From assembly GCA_013398295.1 (NCBI GenBank), contig VZSF01000644.1, forward strand, positions 248,001-312,000: DNA of 64,000 nucleotides, written 5' to 3'. Of this stretch, positions 49,773 to 61,613 are shown piece after piece. The first letter of the stretch is position 1, and every line of letters starts with the position of its first letter. The position numbers and the translations under genes were made by a program. The notes under the pieces are model-generated. The model worked only from the letters and a program-made list of their open reading frames with translations. It did not search any database and was not told the origin of the DNA. Source of the DNA: Chionis minor (Eukaryota > Chordata > Aves > Charadriiformes > Chionididae).

Positions 49773-52531
49773 GTTATCTGCTGGCGCTGCACGTGCTCCC
49801 GACGCGGTTCCCTTCTGAAGGGGCATCTGCTGTAACCACGGGCAAAGGCTGCGGTGCTGTCGCAGGAGCCCAGCTGCCTCCTCGTTAAAGGAAAGAGAAA
49901 CGTATTCATCAGGCTTCTCAAGAGCGTTGAACTAGCCAGTGGGTTTCTTTTTGACTTGGAAAAAATGAGAAGCTGTTAGAGCTCAAAAAATGCGAGTTGC
50001 AGAATGGTGTTAGGTGGCCGTTTGTGAGCTGCTTTGCTGTGGTATGCAAAAAATCTGGTCTGGCACGTCTTGCTGAAGGAGTTGGTGCTGGTGCTTCGTC
50101 CTTTTCTGCCCAGGCTTGCTGCCGTCCTGAGGGGGTGCAGCAGGGGTCTGACCTGCAGAGTGGTACCCAAGCTCGGGTAGGACGGGAGAGCCCTGTTACA
50201 AATGACTTACTAATTGCGCAGCCAAAAAAGCCCCCAGAGAATCATTGGAAGGAAAAAAGATCAAGCGTGTGGCATCTATTCACATAATTTCACTTCTTGC
50301 GTTCATTCAGTTTGGATAATGAAAACAGACTTCTGGGTTTCACTTACGTTTCTCTGGCTGCCTTCAGTACCAGATGCGAGCTGGCTCGTCCATGCAATGA
50401 CAAGATGCGGTGTGGGGAGAGCAGGCACAGCTGGGAAACGATTTGCTTTCAGGTTTAAAAAGACTCACTGTAATTCCCTTGGAAACGCTGCTGTTATTAG
50501 GAGCACTTAAAAATGTTACCTTCAAACTTTTAACGATTATCCTGTCACAGACTGAAGTTCTCAAGTGAGAGCGGAGTTAAAAATAAAAAAATAAAATCCT
50601 GATTTACTTGAAGTCAAATGTAGGAAGTCTTAAAAATCAGCCCTGTGCTCAACTAACAATATTGTTTCGTTGGCTTATTTTCTGTGCCTGGGCTTGGTCT
50701 ATTTGTTTTATTCAAATGAGACAAGGAAGAGAGGACCCGGCTTTCCTCGTCAAATAGGTCTCCTTTGAACCAGGCCGTTTGTTTCTGCCCAACCTGTGAT
50801 CTGTTTCTAGCGCTGCAGCCTGTAACTGATACTCACAAATTGGCAATCTCATGCTTTCTGGGTGTTCACCCATTTTGTGCGTGAGCTGACATGCGTTACA
50901 CGTTTCTGTTAGTTAAGAATTAAACCTATTAAAATGGCTGGGTCATTTCAGTAGGGGACCACGCCAGCTGTCGGAGCGACTGACATCCATGATGCCCTGT
51001 AGGAAGAGGTGCCGCAGCGCAGGGGGTTGGAAAAGCCTGTCTGCAGAGAGCCACTGTGGGCAAAGCAGAAAGTCTTGTGCACTCTGGATTTAATCCCTTT
51101 AATGATTCTGACCTGTGACAACAGTTCACTTGAGGGTGAGGGAGTTCCTGTGTTTGACCCAACCTGCTCTTTTGTTTGTCTCTGAACAGCTCAGCACATG
51201 GCGAGTAACAGCAGGAACCCCACACCCTGCATACAGCTTTTGGATACGGTCTTTCTTCTTTTTTCTTTTTTTAAATGGGGCAGGGTCGGTGGGGAAGGAT
51301 GGCCTGGCTCGGTCTAACCGTGGAGAAGTTGTTCCTGCTGCGTTGCCCCTTGGGGAGGAGCAGGCATGGTATCTGGAGCTCTGCTGCGGGCAGCCTGACA
51401 CTAAAGCCGGGAGCTCTTGCTGGCGCTTTTAATTTGCAGCGCGTAATAGTAAAAGCACAAAAGTGCTTGGCCTCATCAAAGTGCCGGAGAGACAGCACTG
51501 CTTGTGGTGTGCTGAGCTAACAGGCTGCTTGGTTCTTCCTTGGAGCTACTAGTTTCCTGTAGAAGAATCCCAGACTCTTATAATTAATTTCTAAGTGTTA
51601 ATTGTGAAGCTTTATGATGAGCCCTCAAATGCAGGCAGAGCTGTGTGGCTCCTATGAGGAGCATGTGCTGGGCAGGCAGTGTTAACTCCGGTCTCTGGGA
51701 GCTGCCAGCAGAAGCTCACTCGACGCCCGACCTTCTGGCACCCAGGCTGGACCCTCCTGCTCCTCCTCCTGCTTGGTGCCCTCACCAGCCTGCGGCTTCC
51801 CACCTCTCCTGAGACCCTGGAGGTGCCAGCAGCCTGCCTGCGGGAAGAGTGGCCGTGCTGGGGTGCACTCAGTGTCATCCTGCCCCTGGCGGCACGGCCA
51901 CGGCACCTCTCGGGTGCTGAGCGCCAGGCTGTGAAAGGAGTGGTCATATTGGTGCTGTACTGGGTGGGTGGTGGTTAGATGACTTTCTAATGATTATGAT
52001 GCATGAGCAAGAACGAATTCCACCCATCGGGTGTAAAATAACCTCATAAAACAGTAGTGACGAGACCAGCGGCAGCCAAGAGGTGGTGGTGCTTGACACG
52101 CAGGGCAAACGCTCGTTTCCTGATATCCAGCGTGTGCATGGTGAGCGCTTTAAGCGTGGAACCTCATTATACCGGGAGCCTGCAAGTGATGTGGTTCTTT
52201 GAGCGTTTCATGCCCCAGCTGGATGGTGGCATTGTCAAGCAGAGAACGTGGGATGAGATCAAGGAGGTGCCAGCTCTGCTGAGGAGGGCTGGATTCCTCC
52301 CCGGGCTGGATCCTGTCTCCTCACGCAGCTCCGTACGCAGCAGGGACGGTGTCCCCGGCGCTGGGAGTGCGGGGCTGTGACACAGCCACTGCCTGCCACC
52401 GGTGAAACCTGGCCGTGCAGAGTCAGGCAGTCAGCACGGAGTTTTTCTGTCCCAAAACTCCATAGAAACCCCTGAGCATGTGAGAAGTCTGTAAAACACG
52501 TGCGGGGGTTGAATTTTTTTTTCTCTTTTTT
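49773..52531. other. Intergenic region between CR1 copies
   Basis: No supported gene or RNA. Open frames at 51.1-52.4 kb are present on both strands and are not called. Confidence 0.6.
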
Positions 52532-52800
52532 TCATAGAATGCTTTAGGTTGGAAGGGACCTTGGAGATCATCTAGTTCCAACCACCCCCTGCCATGGGCA
52601 GGGACACCTCCCACTAAACCAGGTTGCTCCAAGCCCCATCCAGCCTGGCCTTGATACTCCAGGGATGGAGCAGCCACAGCTTCCCTGGGCAACCTGGGCC
52701 AGTGTCTCACCACCCTCAGAGTGAAAAATTTGTTCTTGATCTAATCTGAATCTCCCCTCTTCCAGCCTGAAACCACTGTGTCCTTGTCTCCCTTCACTAA
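52532..52800 (-). mobile_element. CR1 LINE 3' fragment
   Basis: Starts with tcatagaatgctttaggttg and follows the CR1 3' order through ctgccatgggcagggacacc and gtgtctcaccaccctcagag, then becomes unrecognisable. The right end is approximate. Confidence 0.88.
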
Positions 52801-55000
52801 CCCTTCCACACCCTGAAGGAGGTGTCCCTGCGGTGGCCCTGCTGGCAGCCCCTGCCGGAGCACCCTCCCGAGCGGGCAGCAGCCACGCTCACAGCCGCAG
52901 CGAGGGGAACCCGGCACCCTGGAGCCTTCTCACTGCCAGCCGTGAGGCAGCGCTCCCATAGCAGCAGCACCCCAGCCTAGAAAAAGAAAAACTTTCTCAA
53001 AATCTTTCCAAAAGGGCACAAAATAGCACAAAACTAGCCTGGATCTTTAAAAAAGAAGAAAAAGAAAATCCTCTGGGGTCTTGCGTGTTGTCCTTGGTGA
53101 TGTTCAGAGCAGAACACCACCTGCTGCTCCGAAAGCTTTCCAGTGTTTCTGGTTGCTTTTTCCAAGCGAAGGTCTGCTCTATGGGAGGAAAAGGTTAAAC
53201 GTGGGAGCGCGTGGGGTGAAAGATTATGTGAAACAGAAATCCGGGTGCTGTTTGTTCTGCCATCTGCTCTACACTCCATCCAGGGCTGTGGGTGGTTTCC
53301 CGCTGCCGGCAAAGGGCTTTGAACTCCCAGAGCTCCTGGCACTGCAGAGCCGGGGGAGATTTGCATCTCCTTTCTCCCGGAGGAGCTGCCCTTTGGCAGG
53401 AAGAAGCTGGGCACCATGTCCCGGCCACAGCACTGGAGCTGCTACTGAGAGCCCGCTCCGTTGGCAACCCAGAAAAGCAGGAACTTTTGGCACGGAGCGA
53501 GCACTGGGCATGCCAGGGTCAGCGCATCCCGTGCCACGCCTGCAGGGAGAGCCCGGGCAGGACAGCCTCTGCTTCCCTGGCAGTGCTCGGCGTTCCCATT
53601 GTTGGGGCCATGCAGCGGCAGTGCAAGATGCTCCCCGGTGAGCGGGGCAGCCCGTGCCCACCGCCCGGCCGCTGAGCCCCGCATGGCGCTGTGCCGGCAC
53701 GCGTGCCTGCTGAAGCGTGCAAGGACCGAGGTGTTGCTTGTCCCAGGCTTGGCGGACGAGGCTCCAGAGCGCAGAGATGTGCAAGAGCCTGCCAGCGGGC
53801 AGTGCTGGAGCACGCTGAGCGCGCAGTGCTCGCGGCCCCCCCGACGTCACAGCCAGCGAAAGGAAGGGGAAATCGTCTCGCCCCTTAGCTCCAGGTCCCC
53901 CTTTCTGCACTGCCCCTTCCCCTCACCCCCATTCCTCTGCTTTCTCCCCGCCCCCCAGCCTCCCCTGCTCCACATTCCCTTGGGAATGTGACCTTGCTCT
54001 CTAGATTATTTACAGACAAAATATTGCTGCAAGCCTGTGGAAGGGTTTTCTGTTGTGTTTTTGGTTGTTTGGGGTGTTGGTTTTTTTTTTAAATGACTGA
54101 ATTCCACAAAAAATGAATTATTTCAAGGGGCGTGTGGGGCCTGGTGGGAATGCTCTGCCGTGTTTGGGAAGAGGCTGCCTGAAGCCGTCTCCCCTGTCCA
54201 GCACAGAAGTGCAAGAGGCTTTTCGTTTCCCCGGCTGTAGGAAACGAGCTGGCTCTGGTTTTCTTAGAGAATCCCACCCCCTGCTCGGGGAAGAATGCCA
54301 GGACGGGACACCAGCATTAAGGGGTCCGTGGCACAAAGGTAACCAGGACCTGGGCTCCTTCCCGAGCTGCGCATGAGCCGGTGCATAGTGCTGGATGTGG
54401 GGAAGAGCAGAAGTGGGGGCAGCTTTCCATGCCTTCCCGCCCCCGTGCCCCTGGAGCCGGGGCTCTCCACTTCCCCTTGCTGGGGAGCTCCTGGCTTTCC
54501 TGCTGCGCTTGCAACACAGGCTGGATTTGCTGAGGACCTCAGACAGAGCTGTCACATCCGATCGGAAGTGGCGGTGGGCTGGTTTCTCTTTTTTTGTTTT
54601 TACTGGCAGAACCAACAGCTGCCCTTTTCCCTGCTGCTGACAATTCTTCTGTCTAGCTTCGCTTCTGAAAGCCTTGTGGTGGTGGTTTCCCACTGTGCAG
54701 AGACCTTATGCCTTTGACCTTGCGTGGCTGTGGTACCCTTTGCATGGCTGCTGGGGGCCATAAAGCTGTTTATTGCGCATGATAATGTGAGTCGGTAGGT
54801 TCGAGCAGCGTTGGTTGTTTTGAATGGGGCTGACATGGGGTCCCTGGGTGGCGCTGGTTTCCTTACAGGGTCAACATAAAGCTTTTAGGTCCCTGCAGCC
54901 AAGTAGTTGTCCCGAATAAGGCTGTGTGCTCTGCTTTTATTTAGGAGTAAGCACAGAAACTGTCAACAGAGCCAAACGTGATCACAGACAGCGCCCTTTT
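52801..55000. other. GC-rich intergenic region with long spurious frames
   Basis: Several frames of 120-213 codons overlap on both strands between 53.0 and 54.7 kb. They have no recognisable domains and overlap each other heavily, as expected in GC-rich DNA. No gene is called. Confidence 0.55.
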
Positions 55001-55815
55001 TAGAATCATGGAATCACAGAATGGTGGGAGTTGGAAGGGACCTTAAAGATCATCTAGTACCAACCCCCTGCCATGGGCAGGGACGCCTTCCACTAGACCA
55101 GGTTGCTCCAAGCCCCATCCAGCCTGGCCTTGAACACCTCCAGGGATGGGGCAGCCGCAGCTTCCCTGGGCAACCTGGGCCAGTGTCTCACCACCATCTC
55201 AGTAAAGAATTTCTTCCTAATATCTAAGCTAAATCTCCCCACTTTCGGTTTAAAACCATTACCTATCGCTGCACTCCCTGATGAAGAGTCCATTCCCAGC
55301 GTTCCTGGAGCCCCTTTAGGGACTGGAAGGGGCTGTAAGGTCTCCCCGGAGCCTTCTCCTCTCCAGGCTGAACAACCCCAGCTCTCCCAGCCTGCCCTCC
55401 CAGCACAGGGGCTCCAGCCCTCGGATCATCGTCCTGGCCTCCTCTGGCCCCGCTCCAACAGGTCCACGTCCCTCTTGTGTTGGGGACCCCAGAGCTGGAG
55501 GCAGCGCTGCAGGGGGGTCTCCCCCGAGCAGAGCAGGGGGCAGAATCCCCTCCCTCGCCCTGCTGGCCACGCTGTGGGGATGCAGCCCAGGATGTGGTTG
55601 TCTTTCTGGGCTGCCAGCGCACATTGCTGGCTTGTGTTGAGCTTCTCATCCACCAACACCCTCAAGTCCTTCTCCTCAGGGCTGCTCTCCATCCATTCTC
55701 CTCCCAGCCTGTACTTGTGCTTGGGATTGCCCTGACCCATCTGCAGAACATTGCACTTGGTCTGGTTGAACTTCATGAGATTTGCGTGGGCTCTGTGTAA
55801 GTCATAAATGAGCAT
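55001..55815 (-). mobile_element. CR1 LINE, 3' portion with reverse transcriptase remnant
   Basis: The left end is tagaatcatggaatcacaga, the CR1 3' end read on the minus strand. A minus-strand frame at 55426-55815 encodes NLMKFNQTKCNVLQMGQGNP and [20 protein letters not shown], hallmark CR1 ORF2 sequence. The frame then shifts, so the copy is degraded. About 815 bases. Confidence 0.93.
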
Positions 55816-58800
55816 ACTGGCTATAAATAAGGGCCAAAATCAATGGATTTTATTTAGTGAAATTCTGGTTTCCCTTGTTGAGAAGCTGTGGTGATGAAGG
55901 CTGGGACAGGGAAGGCAAGTGGGAAAAGGTTTATTATTTTAGTCAAATCCTTGCCTCGGCTGCAGGCAGCATGTTCAGCGGCGGGGTGGAAATGTACCAG
56001 GTGAGACACAAACATACCTGCAGAGATCAAGCGCAGCGGCAGCAGATAGAGCTAAAGGGCATCACGGGGCCGTGTCTGTAGGGACGGCTCCTTATCGCTG
56101 CACCTGCCAACCTCTTCGCGAAAGCAGCCGCTTGCCACCCACTCCTTTGGTAGCTGGGAATTTTTCTGAAGGAGCTGTAGGTGCTGGGGCTCTGACCGTG
56201 CCCTGCAGTTGGAGCTGCTGGGAATGCCCGCTGCTGTGCCACTAGGTGGGCAAGCAGCGTGCCGTGGGGTTTGGTGAGACCTTGTAGGAAACCCTCTGTG
56301 ATTCCTCCACACCTAAGCTGCCCAGGCTGCCCAGAAAGGACAGCGGGGGTGCTTAGGGCTGCCAGACCTTCCCTGCAAACTCCTGCCCTGTTCCACACCT
56401 GTCAGCAGGGGCAGTTACCAGCGTTTATGACCGTCTGCAGATGAAGGGGCAAACTGCCACCAGCTGGCAGGGGCAGGAGGGCTCCAAGTGCTAGGCACAC
56501 TGAAATACGCGCTAAAGGTGGTTAAGAGGTGGCAGAGGAAGGGTTTCTGTTCCAGGTGCTCTTTGCCAGGGTTTGCATGGTGTTTGCTGGATGCTGAAGC
56601 ATCCTTGGGAAGGCAGAAAGGGAAACCACAGCTCACTTCACTGCTGCACTTCCCAGTTCCCCACCTTAGCTGGGGGTAGTGAAAACCCAGTCCCGTTCTG
56701 CAAATCTTTTAAATAGGTGTCTTTTTACCAACGGGATGTCGCGGTTATCCTTGTTTTCCATCTGGGGGAAGCTGAGGAGAGCAGCACCTCTGCTCACACT
56801 GCTACTAAGAACAGGACCCTGCGTGCCTGATTCTGGACCCGCTCTGCAGACATCTATGTATGCATAACACTGCTCCTCACTAATGGGGTCTCTGGCACGT
56901 TGCTTCCAGCCAAGTGTTAATGAAGATCCGAGTGTGTCCAGCCCCGTGCCATGCAGGGGAGCAGAGCAGGCGGTGAGCAGCTCTCCATAGCATCAGACCA
57001 GCAGCATCCCAGTTCCCTCAGCGTACGCCTGGGGCTTTGACAGGAGCTTGTGGCCCCTTAGAATCTGGGCATCCCAAGTGAAGCATCTTCTCCACCTGGG
57101 TGTCCCGAAGGGTTAACGATCCCAGCAGGGGATGGTTGGGTGCTAACGAGATTGATTACCTCCTGCAAGGTACATAAAGTCTAACCCTCCTGCAGAAACA
57201 CAACACTTGTTCAACCAGGTAAATAACTGGTTTAAAATCCCTTCTCGCAGCAGCTGACCCTACACATGTTTATCCAAGTGACTGGAGTTGTTCCAGCCTC
57301 TCTGGTAAGTGACCTTTCCCGAATTTTTCTTTTCAAGTTGACATTTAAGAAGGGGGGAAAAAGTCACAGCAACAAATGGTGTTTTAATAGCGATAAAGCT
57401 GTGCCCGTCAACAAAGCCAGGAAAGCCACGCTGGAGCCCACACTGGCGGCTCTGTTGTCCCTGCCGGAGTCCGTATGGACAGCGCTGGCTTCCATTTCCT
57501 AACCCGCTTGGTTTTGTGGTGCCCGTGGGCCACTCCTGCTGCTGGGGCTGGGCTGGGCGCAGGGCGGCTCCCCAGCACCCAGGGAAGGCTCCTGGCTGCA
57601 ATTAAGTCTGAGCCAGCTGCTGGCAGCTGGAGGCACTCACAGTACTAGTTCATTACGGCAGTTCTAATGAAGAAGAGTCTTAAATCTTCTCTGAACAGAA
57701 TCTGGGTTTGGCAGGCAGTGGAGCACTCAGCTTATTTTGAAAATGCCTTGGACAATTTTGGTAAATGTTTTACTGTGTGTTCAGGGGAGTAGAATTTGGC
57801 CCTTGTTTTCACATTTCTTGGTTCCCAGCTTCACCGCTGCCGCCCCTCACCCCCAGCAGTCCTCTCACAGGGAGATATTTAGGCAATGAAGTCTCTGTGT
57901 TGTGTAGGAGGTTGACCTCTTCAGCCGAGATGCCCAGTATGTGAGATCCTTTCCCAGGCTGGGAAGTGCCAAGGGCGCCACAGGAGGCTGCTCAGCACTG
58001 AAGGGTTTCCCAGATCCCACTCTCCCCATGTCCTGGCTGATGCCATAGCTCCAGCATGGAGGCTGTTCCGTCTCCACTGGTATCCGCAGGATCTCTTGGC
58101 TGTCCCTGCCTTCTCCATCTGCAAAGCACCCACAGCCCTCCCAGCCTGACCCTGCAGCCCTTACCCAGGTTTTTGGCTTAGTTGCAGATGGCGAGCAGGA
58201 CTGCGAGCAGCAACCGTTCTGCAGTGTCTGTGTCTCCCTGTGATCCCCCCGCTCCGGCTGCTCTCCTCAGGGTGCCACTAGAAATGGTTCCCGGGGGGGA
58301 CACCCCTGGGGACGGCCAGCCTGGGGCTCTGCTCCATGCCTGCATGGTCCCGCCTGTAGAAGAGAAATCGAAACACGGGCTTTCCAGTGGTTGTGTTTCC
58401 CATAGCAGGAGGCGTGGGAGATCCCTGGGAAGCAGCCGTCCACGGAGATCCCCGGGCGCTAGGTGCTTCCCTGGCGTTTCTCGCAGAGGGCCTGACCAGA
58501 GAGGCTGCAAAAAGGCATGAGGCAATGAGGGGACGGGGTCAGGGTGGTGCTTTGGTCGTACAGCAACGCGCTGCCGGCTCAGCCCTACGCTGGAGCCCTC
58601 CGGAGCGCGCGGGCCTGCGGGCTGGTGGCAAGCGCTCAGGTTTCAGGAAACCTTGGTTTTGTGACAAATTTCAGTTGAGAAACGCCTCTGGTGGGACCGG
58701 CCCTGATGGATGTGTCTGGCTTTGTGGCAATGCTGTTTCTTGGATTTAGCCTATTTTTGCAAGAGGAAAAAACCAATGAGAACCAACAGCCCCCACCCCC

Positions 58801-59904
58801 AGATGAGTAGCATCTGGGTAGCAGGGAGCTAGAGTGAGCTGACAGCCAAGCCTTGCCTTCGCAGGTCACTGCTAGTGGGGAGCCGGGTGGGCAGGGCACT
58901 GCAGCCCCCAGGCTGCCACGGGCAGCCCTGGCAGCTTCCAGATCCCCCCATTAGCAGTATCCACCCGCCACGGCTCCCCGGCTGTCCCCAGGTCTCACTG
59001 TTAACATGAGACAGCCGAGCTTTTCTGCTGGGCTGTCGCTGGAGGGATGCTTGTGCGAGGCTCTGTGGCTGCTTGGGTGTGATGGCAACTTTGGGACCTC
59101 ACCCACTCAGTTATCTTTAATCTTTGATGGCAAGAATGCCCCGTTTCGCTCGCAGCAAGGCCGGGTGTTGGCTTGCTGCAGGGTCGGTACATGAGCCCTG
59201 GAGCGGGACTGCTGCCTGTATCCAGAGCCTTCCTTCCCCTCTGATAACGTCAGCGCTGGAGAGCAGGCGGGTATTTGGATCCCAGGAATGCCAGCAGATG
59301 ATTTCACTTTTGTTTTGTACCCAATGACCTTTACCATCACAATGAGAGACGGCGTCTGTGCTCCGTGCACCTCTGTGTGCGAGGGGAAAGCCATTAAAGC
59401 GGGGAAAAAGAAAAAGCCAGTTTAAAAATAGCTGCCCGATTGTCCACGAAGCCTGGGCAAAGGAAGGGCAAAAGTCTCTCTGTGCCGCACTCTGCACTGT
59501 TCGCCGGGATCAGCTCAGGGCACGAGGGCAGCAGCCGTGGGAATATTTGCTGTGGTGGCTTTTCCCATCAGCCTCGCAGGGATGGGAAGGTCTGGGAGAG
59601 ACTTTTGTCTCCACGTGGAGACGTCCTGATGTGGGGCTCCAGGAGAGCTACAGAAGCCCTCTTTGTCTCACTCCCCCCTCCACACACACACATTGGGCAC
59701 ATGCAATGGTGTTTTCTCCCTTCTCTGCCCACCTCCGAGTCCTTTCCCTGCTGGGTTTCACGGCTGGGAGCTCAGTCAGAGCTCGGCAAGACAAACCCAC
59801 CCCCGGGCCCCAGGCGAGATAAGTCTGGTCAAACCCAAATTGCTAAAGCTCAGCTCCAATTTTTGTTTCCTGTGGGGAAGGAGCTGGCTAAAGTAACTTT
59901 CTTT

Positions 59905-59933
59905 CCCCCCCCCCCCCCCCCCCNCCCCCCCCC
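59905..59933. repeat. Poly-C run containing one N
   Basis: Twenty-eight C residues with an N at 59924. The run length and the base at N are unreliable. Confidence 0.85.
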
Positions 59934-61589
59934 AAGCTTTCAGCCTGTGACTTCCCACGAACTGCTGACCCATCATGTGACAGGAGTGGTGGCAGGGCTG
60001 CTGCAGTGGGACACGGTATCACCGGCTTATGGAGCCATGCCGAGACAGCGGGACAGACCTCGGTGCTCAGGTGCGAATGGGCATCCCAGCACCCGTGTGT
60101 GCGGGGCAGGGGCAGCACCCCAGCACCGGCCCTCTGGGAAGGGGCAAACCTCACTGTGCTCGAAGAGGGAAGGCAGCAGGCTTATTTACTGCCAGCCCCT
60201 CTCCCCCATGGAGAGATGCCTCCCCGCTCCCGCGGGATGGTGTGGCCCCTCTCACCAATGCCCGCCCCGGCCTTCGTGGTACATTATAAGCCATTTGGCG
60301 GGCTGTTGGCCAGCAGGGTGGCTGCCTGGGCTCCTGTTTAATCCTTTGCCTAGTGGGAGGTTTTTGCTCAGCTGTCCCCCCTGCCCGACCACACGAGTTA
60401 CAGGGTGGTTCCAAACCTGCTCTTGCCCTTCCTGAGCTGGAGCCTGTTTACAAAACAGCGGCTGAGGGCTGCTATTTATCCTTACATACACAGTACTTTC
60501 AGAGTTGCTAAACAGGCAAAGACAAAATGAAAGTCATCTGAGTTTTATTTAATTAGAATAAGATCCTGATGAATCATGAGGTTCATTACCTCAAGGATGC
60601 ACCAAGAATTGACTTTGGCAGCAGACATCAAGGTACAGCAGTCAGCGGAGCTCGCTCGCTGCGTTGACATCTGCTGGAAAGACTTGTTTTTCCCTCCCGA
60701 GTCACATGCTAGCTTGTGATCTGATCATGAGATACAAAGGATAACTTTCCAATATTTATTTTTCTCATCTGGAATTTTCAAAGGCAGAGGAAAAGAGTAA
60801 AAAGCAGTGTAAGGGGGAAAAAAAACACCCAACCCCTTGACTCTTTCGGTTAGTGTTGCTCTAGGCACTGTGCGTGCTGCTGGGACAGGGCATGCGCTGC
60901 GTGTGTGCCCGCTGCGGCTGTGCCGGAGAGCATCCGTGCGGACAGAGCAATCCCACGGGCAGAGGGGGGCAGGGGCTGCCTGTCCCAGGGTGACCTTCGC
61001 TGGCACAGGACTGGGGGGAGCCCATCCTCCCCCCGGTGGCTGCCCAGACATGGCCCTGTGCCATCCTTCAATGTTAAACTTCCATGTTTGATTATAAATG
61101 TCCAAGTAACTTTTTTCTACAACAATATCCCAACGTAATCAGCTAAGCATGTGGAGTTATTTGATACACGCTGTAGTCCAAAGGTTTACAGTAAGCCCAG
61201 CTGCAAGATTAAACCAGAATCACCCTCGAGTAAAATCCCCCCTATAATCTTTGGGGAATTTTGCTAGTGCAGCTTGGGTATGTTTACTTCTGCGAGATGA
61301 TGCCTATCAAGCACCAAAAACCCCCAGAACCCCGCCGTGGTGCTGACACGGGGGCTGTTGGGAAACGAGTGTTCAGGCTGCTGGAGGCTTCGGCGTGAGA
61401 GTTCTCGCCAAAGAGAGACCAAGGCAAAGCAATGGGGCCGGGCTGTTTATTTTCCGAGCCGGAGAGCTGTGTACCATTGATGGCCAAATTTGAATAAGGA
61501 GGTCGCTGCCCACGGTTTGCATACATGCAGCAAACCGCCTTGCATGTACAGCAGGGTGATTCTGGGAACGGCAGGATGAGATCAGCAGT

Positions 61590-61613
61590 GTGTGCGTCTG
61601 TCTGTCTGTCTGT
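61590..61613. repeat. (TGTC)n microsatellite
   Basis: Repeats of the four-base word tgtc, with slight variation at the ends. Confidence 0.8.

Noticed and set aside
53034..54693. Group of frames of 120-213 codons on both strands
   Set aside because: Overlapping frames in GC-rich DNA, no recognised motif and no convincing splice structure.
59440..60435. 331-codon plus-strand frame
   Set aside because: Crosses the poly-C run with an N, so its frame is not reliable, and it has no recognisable domain.
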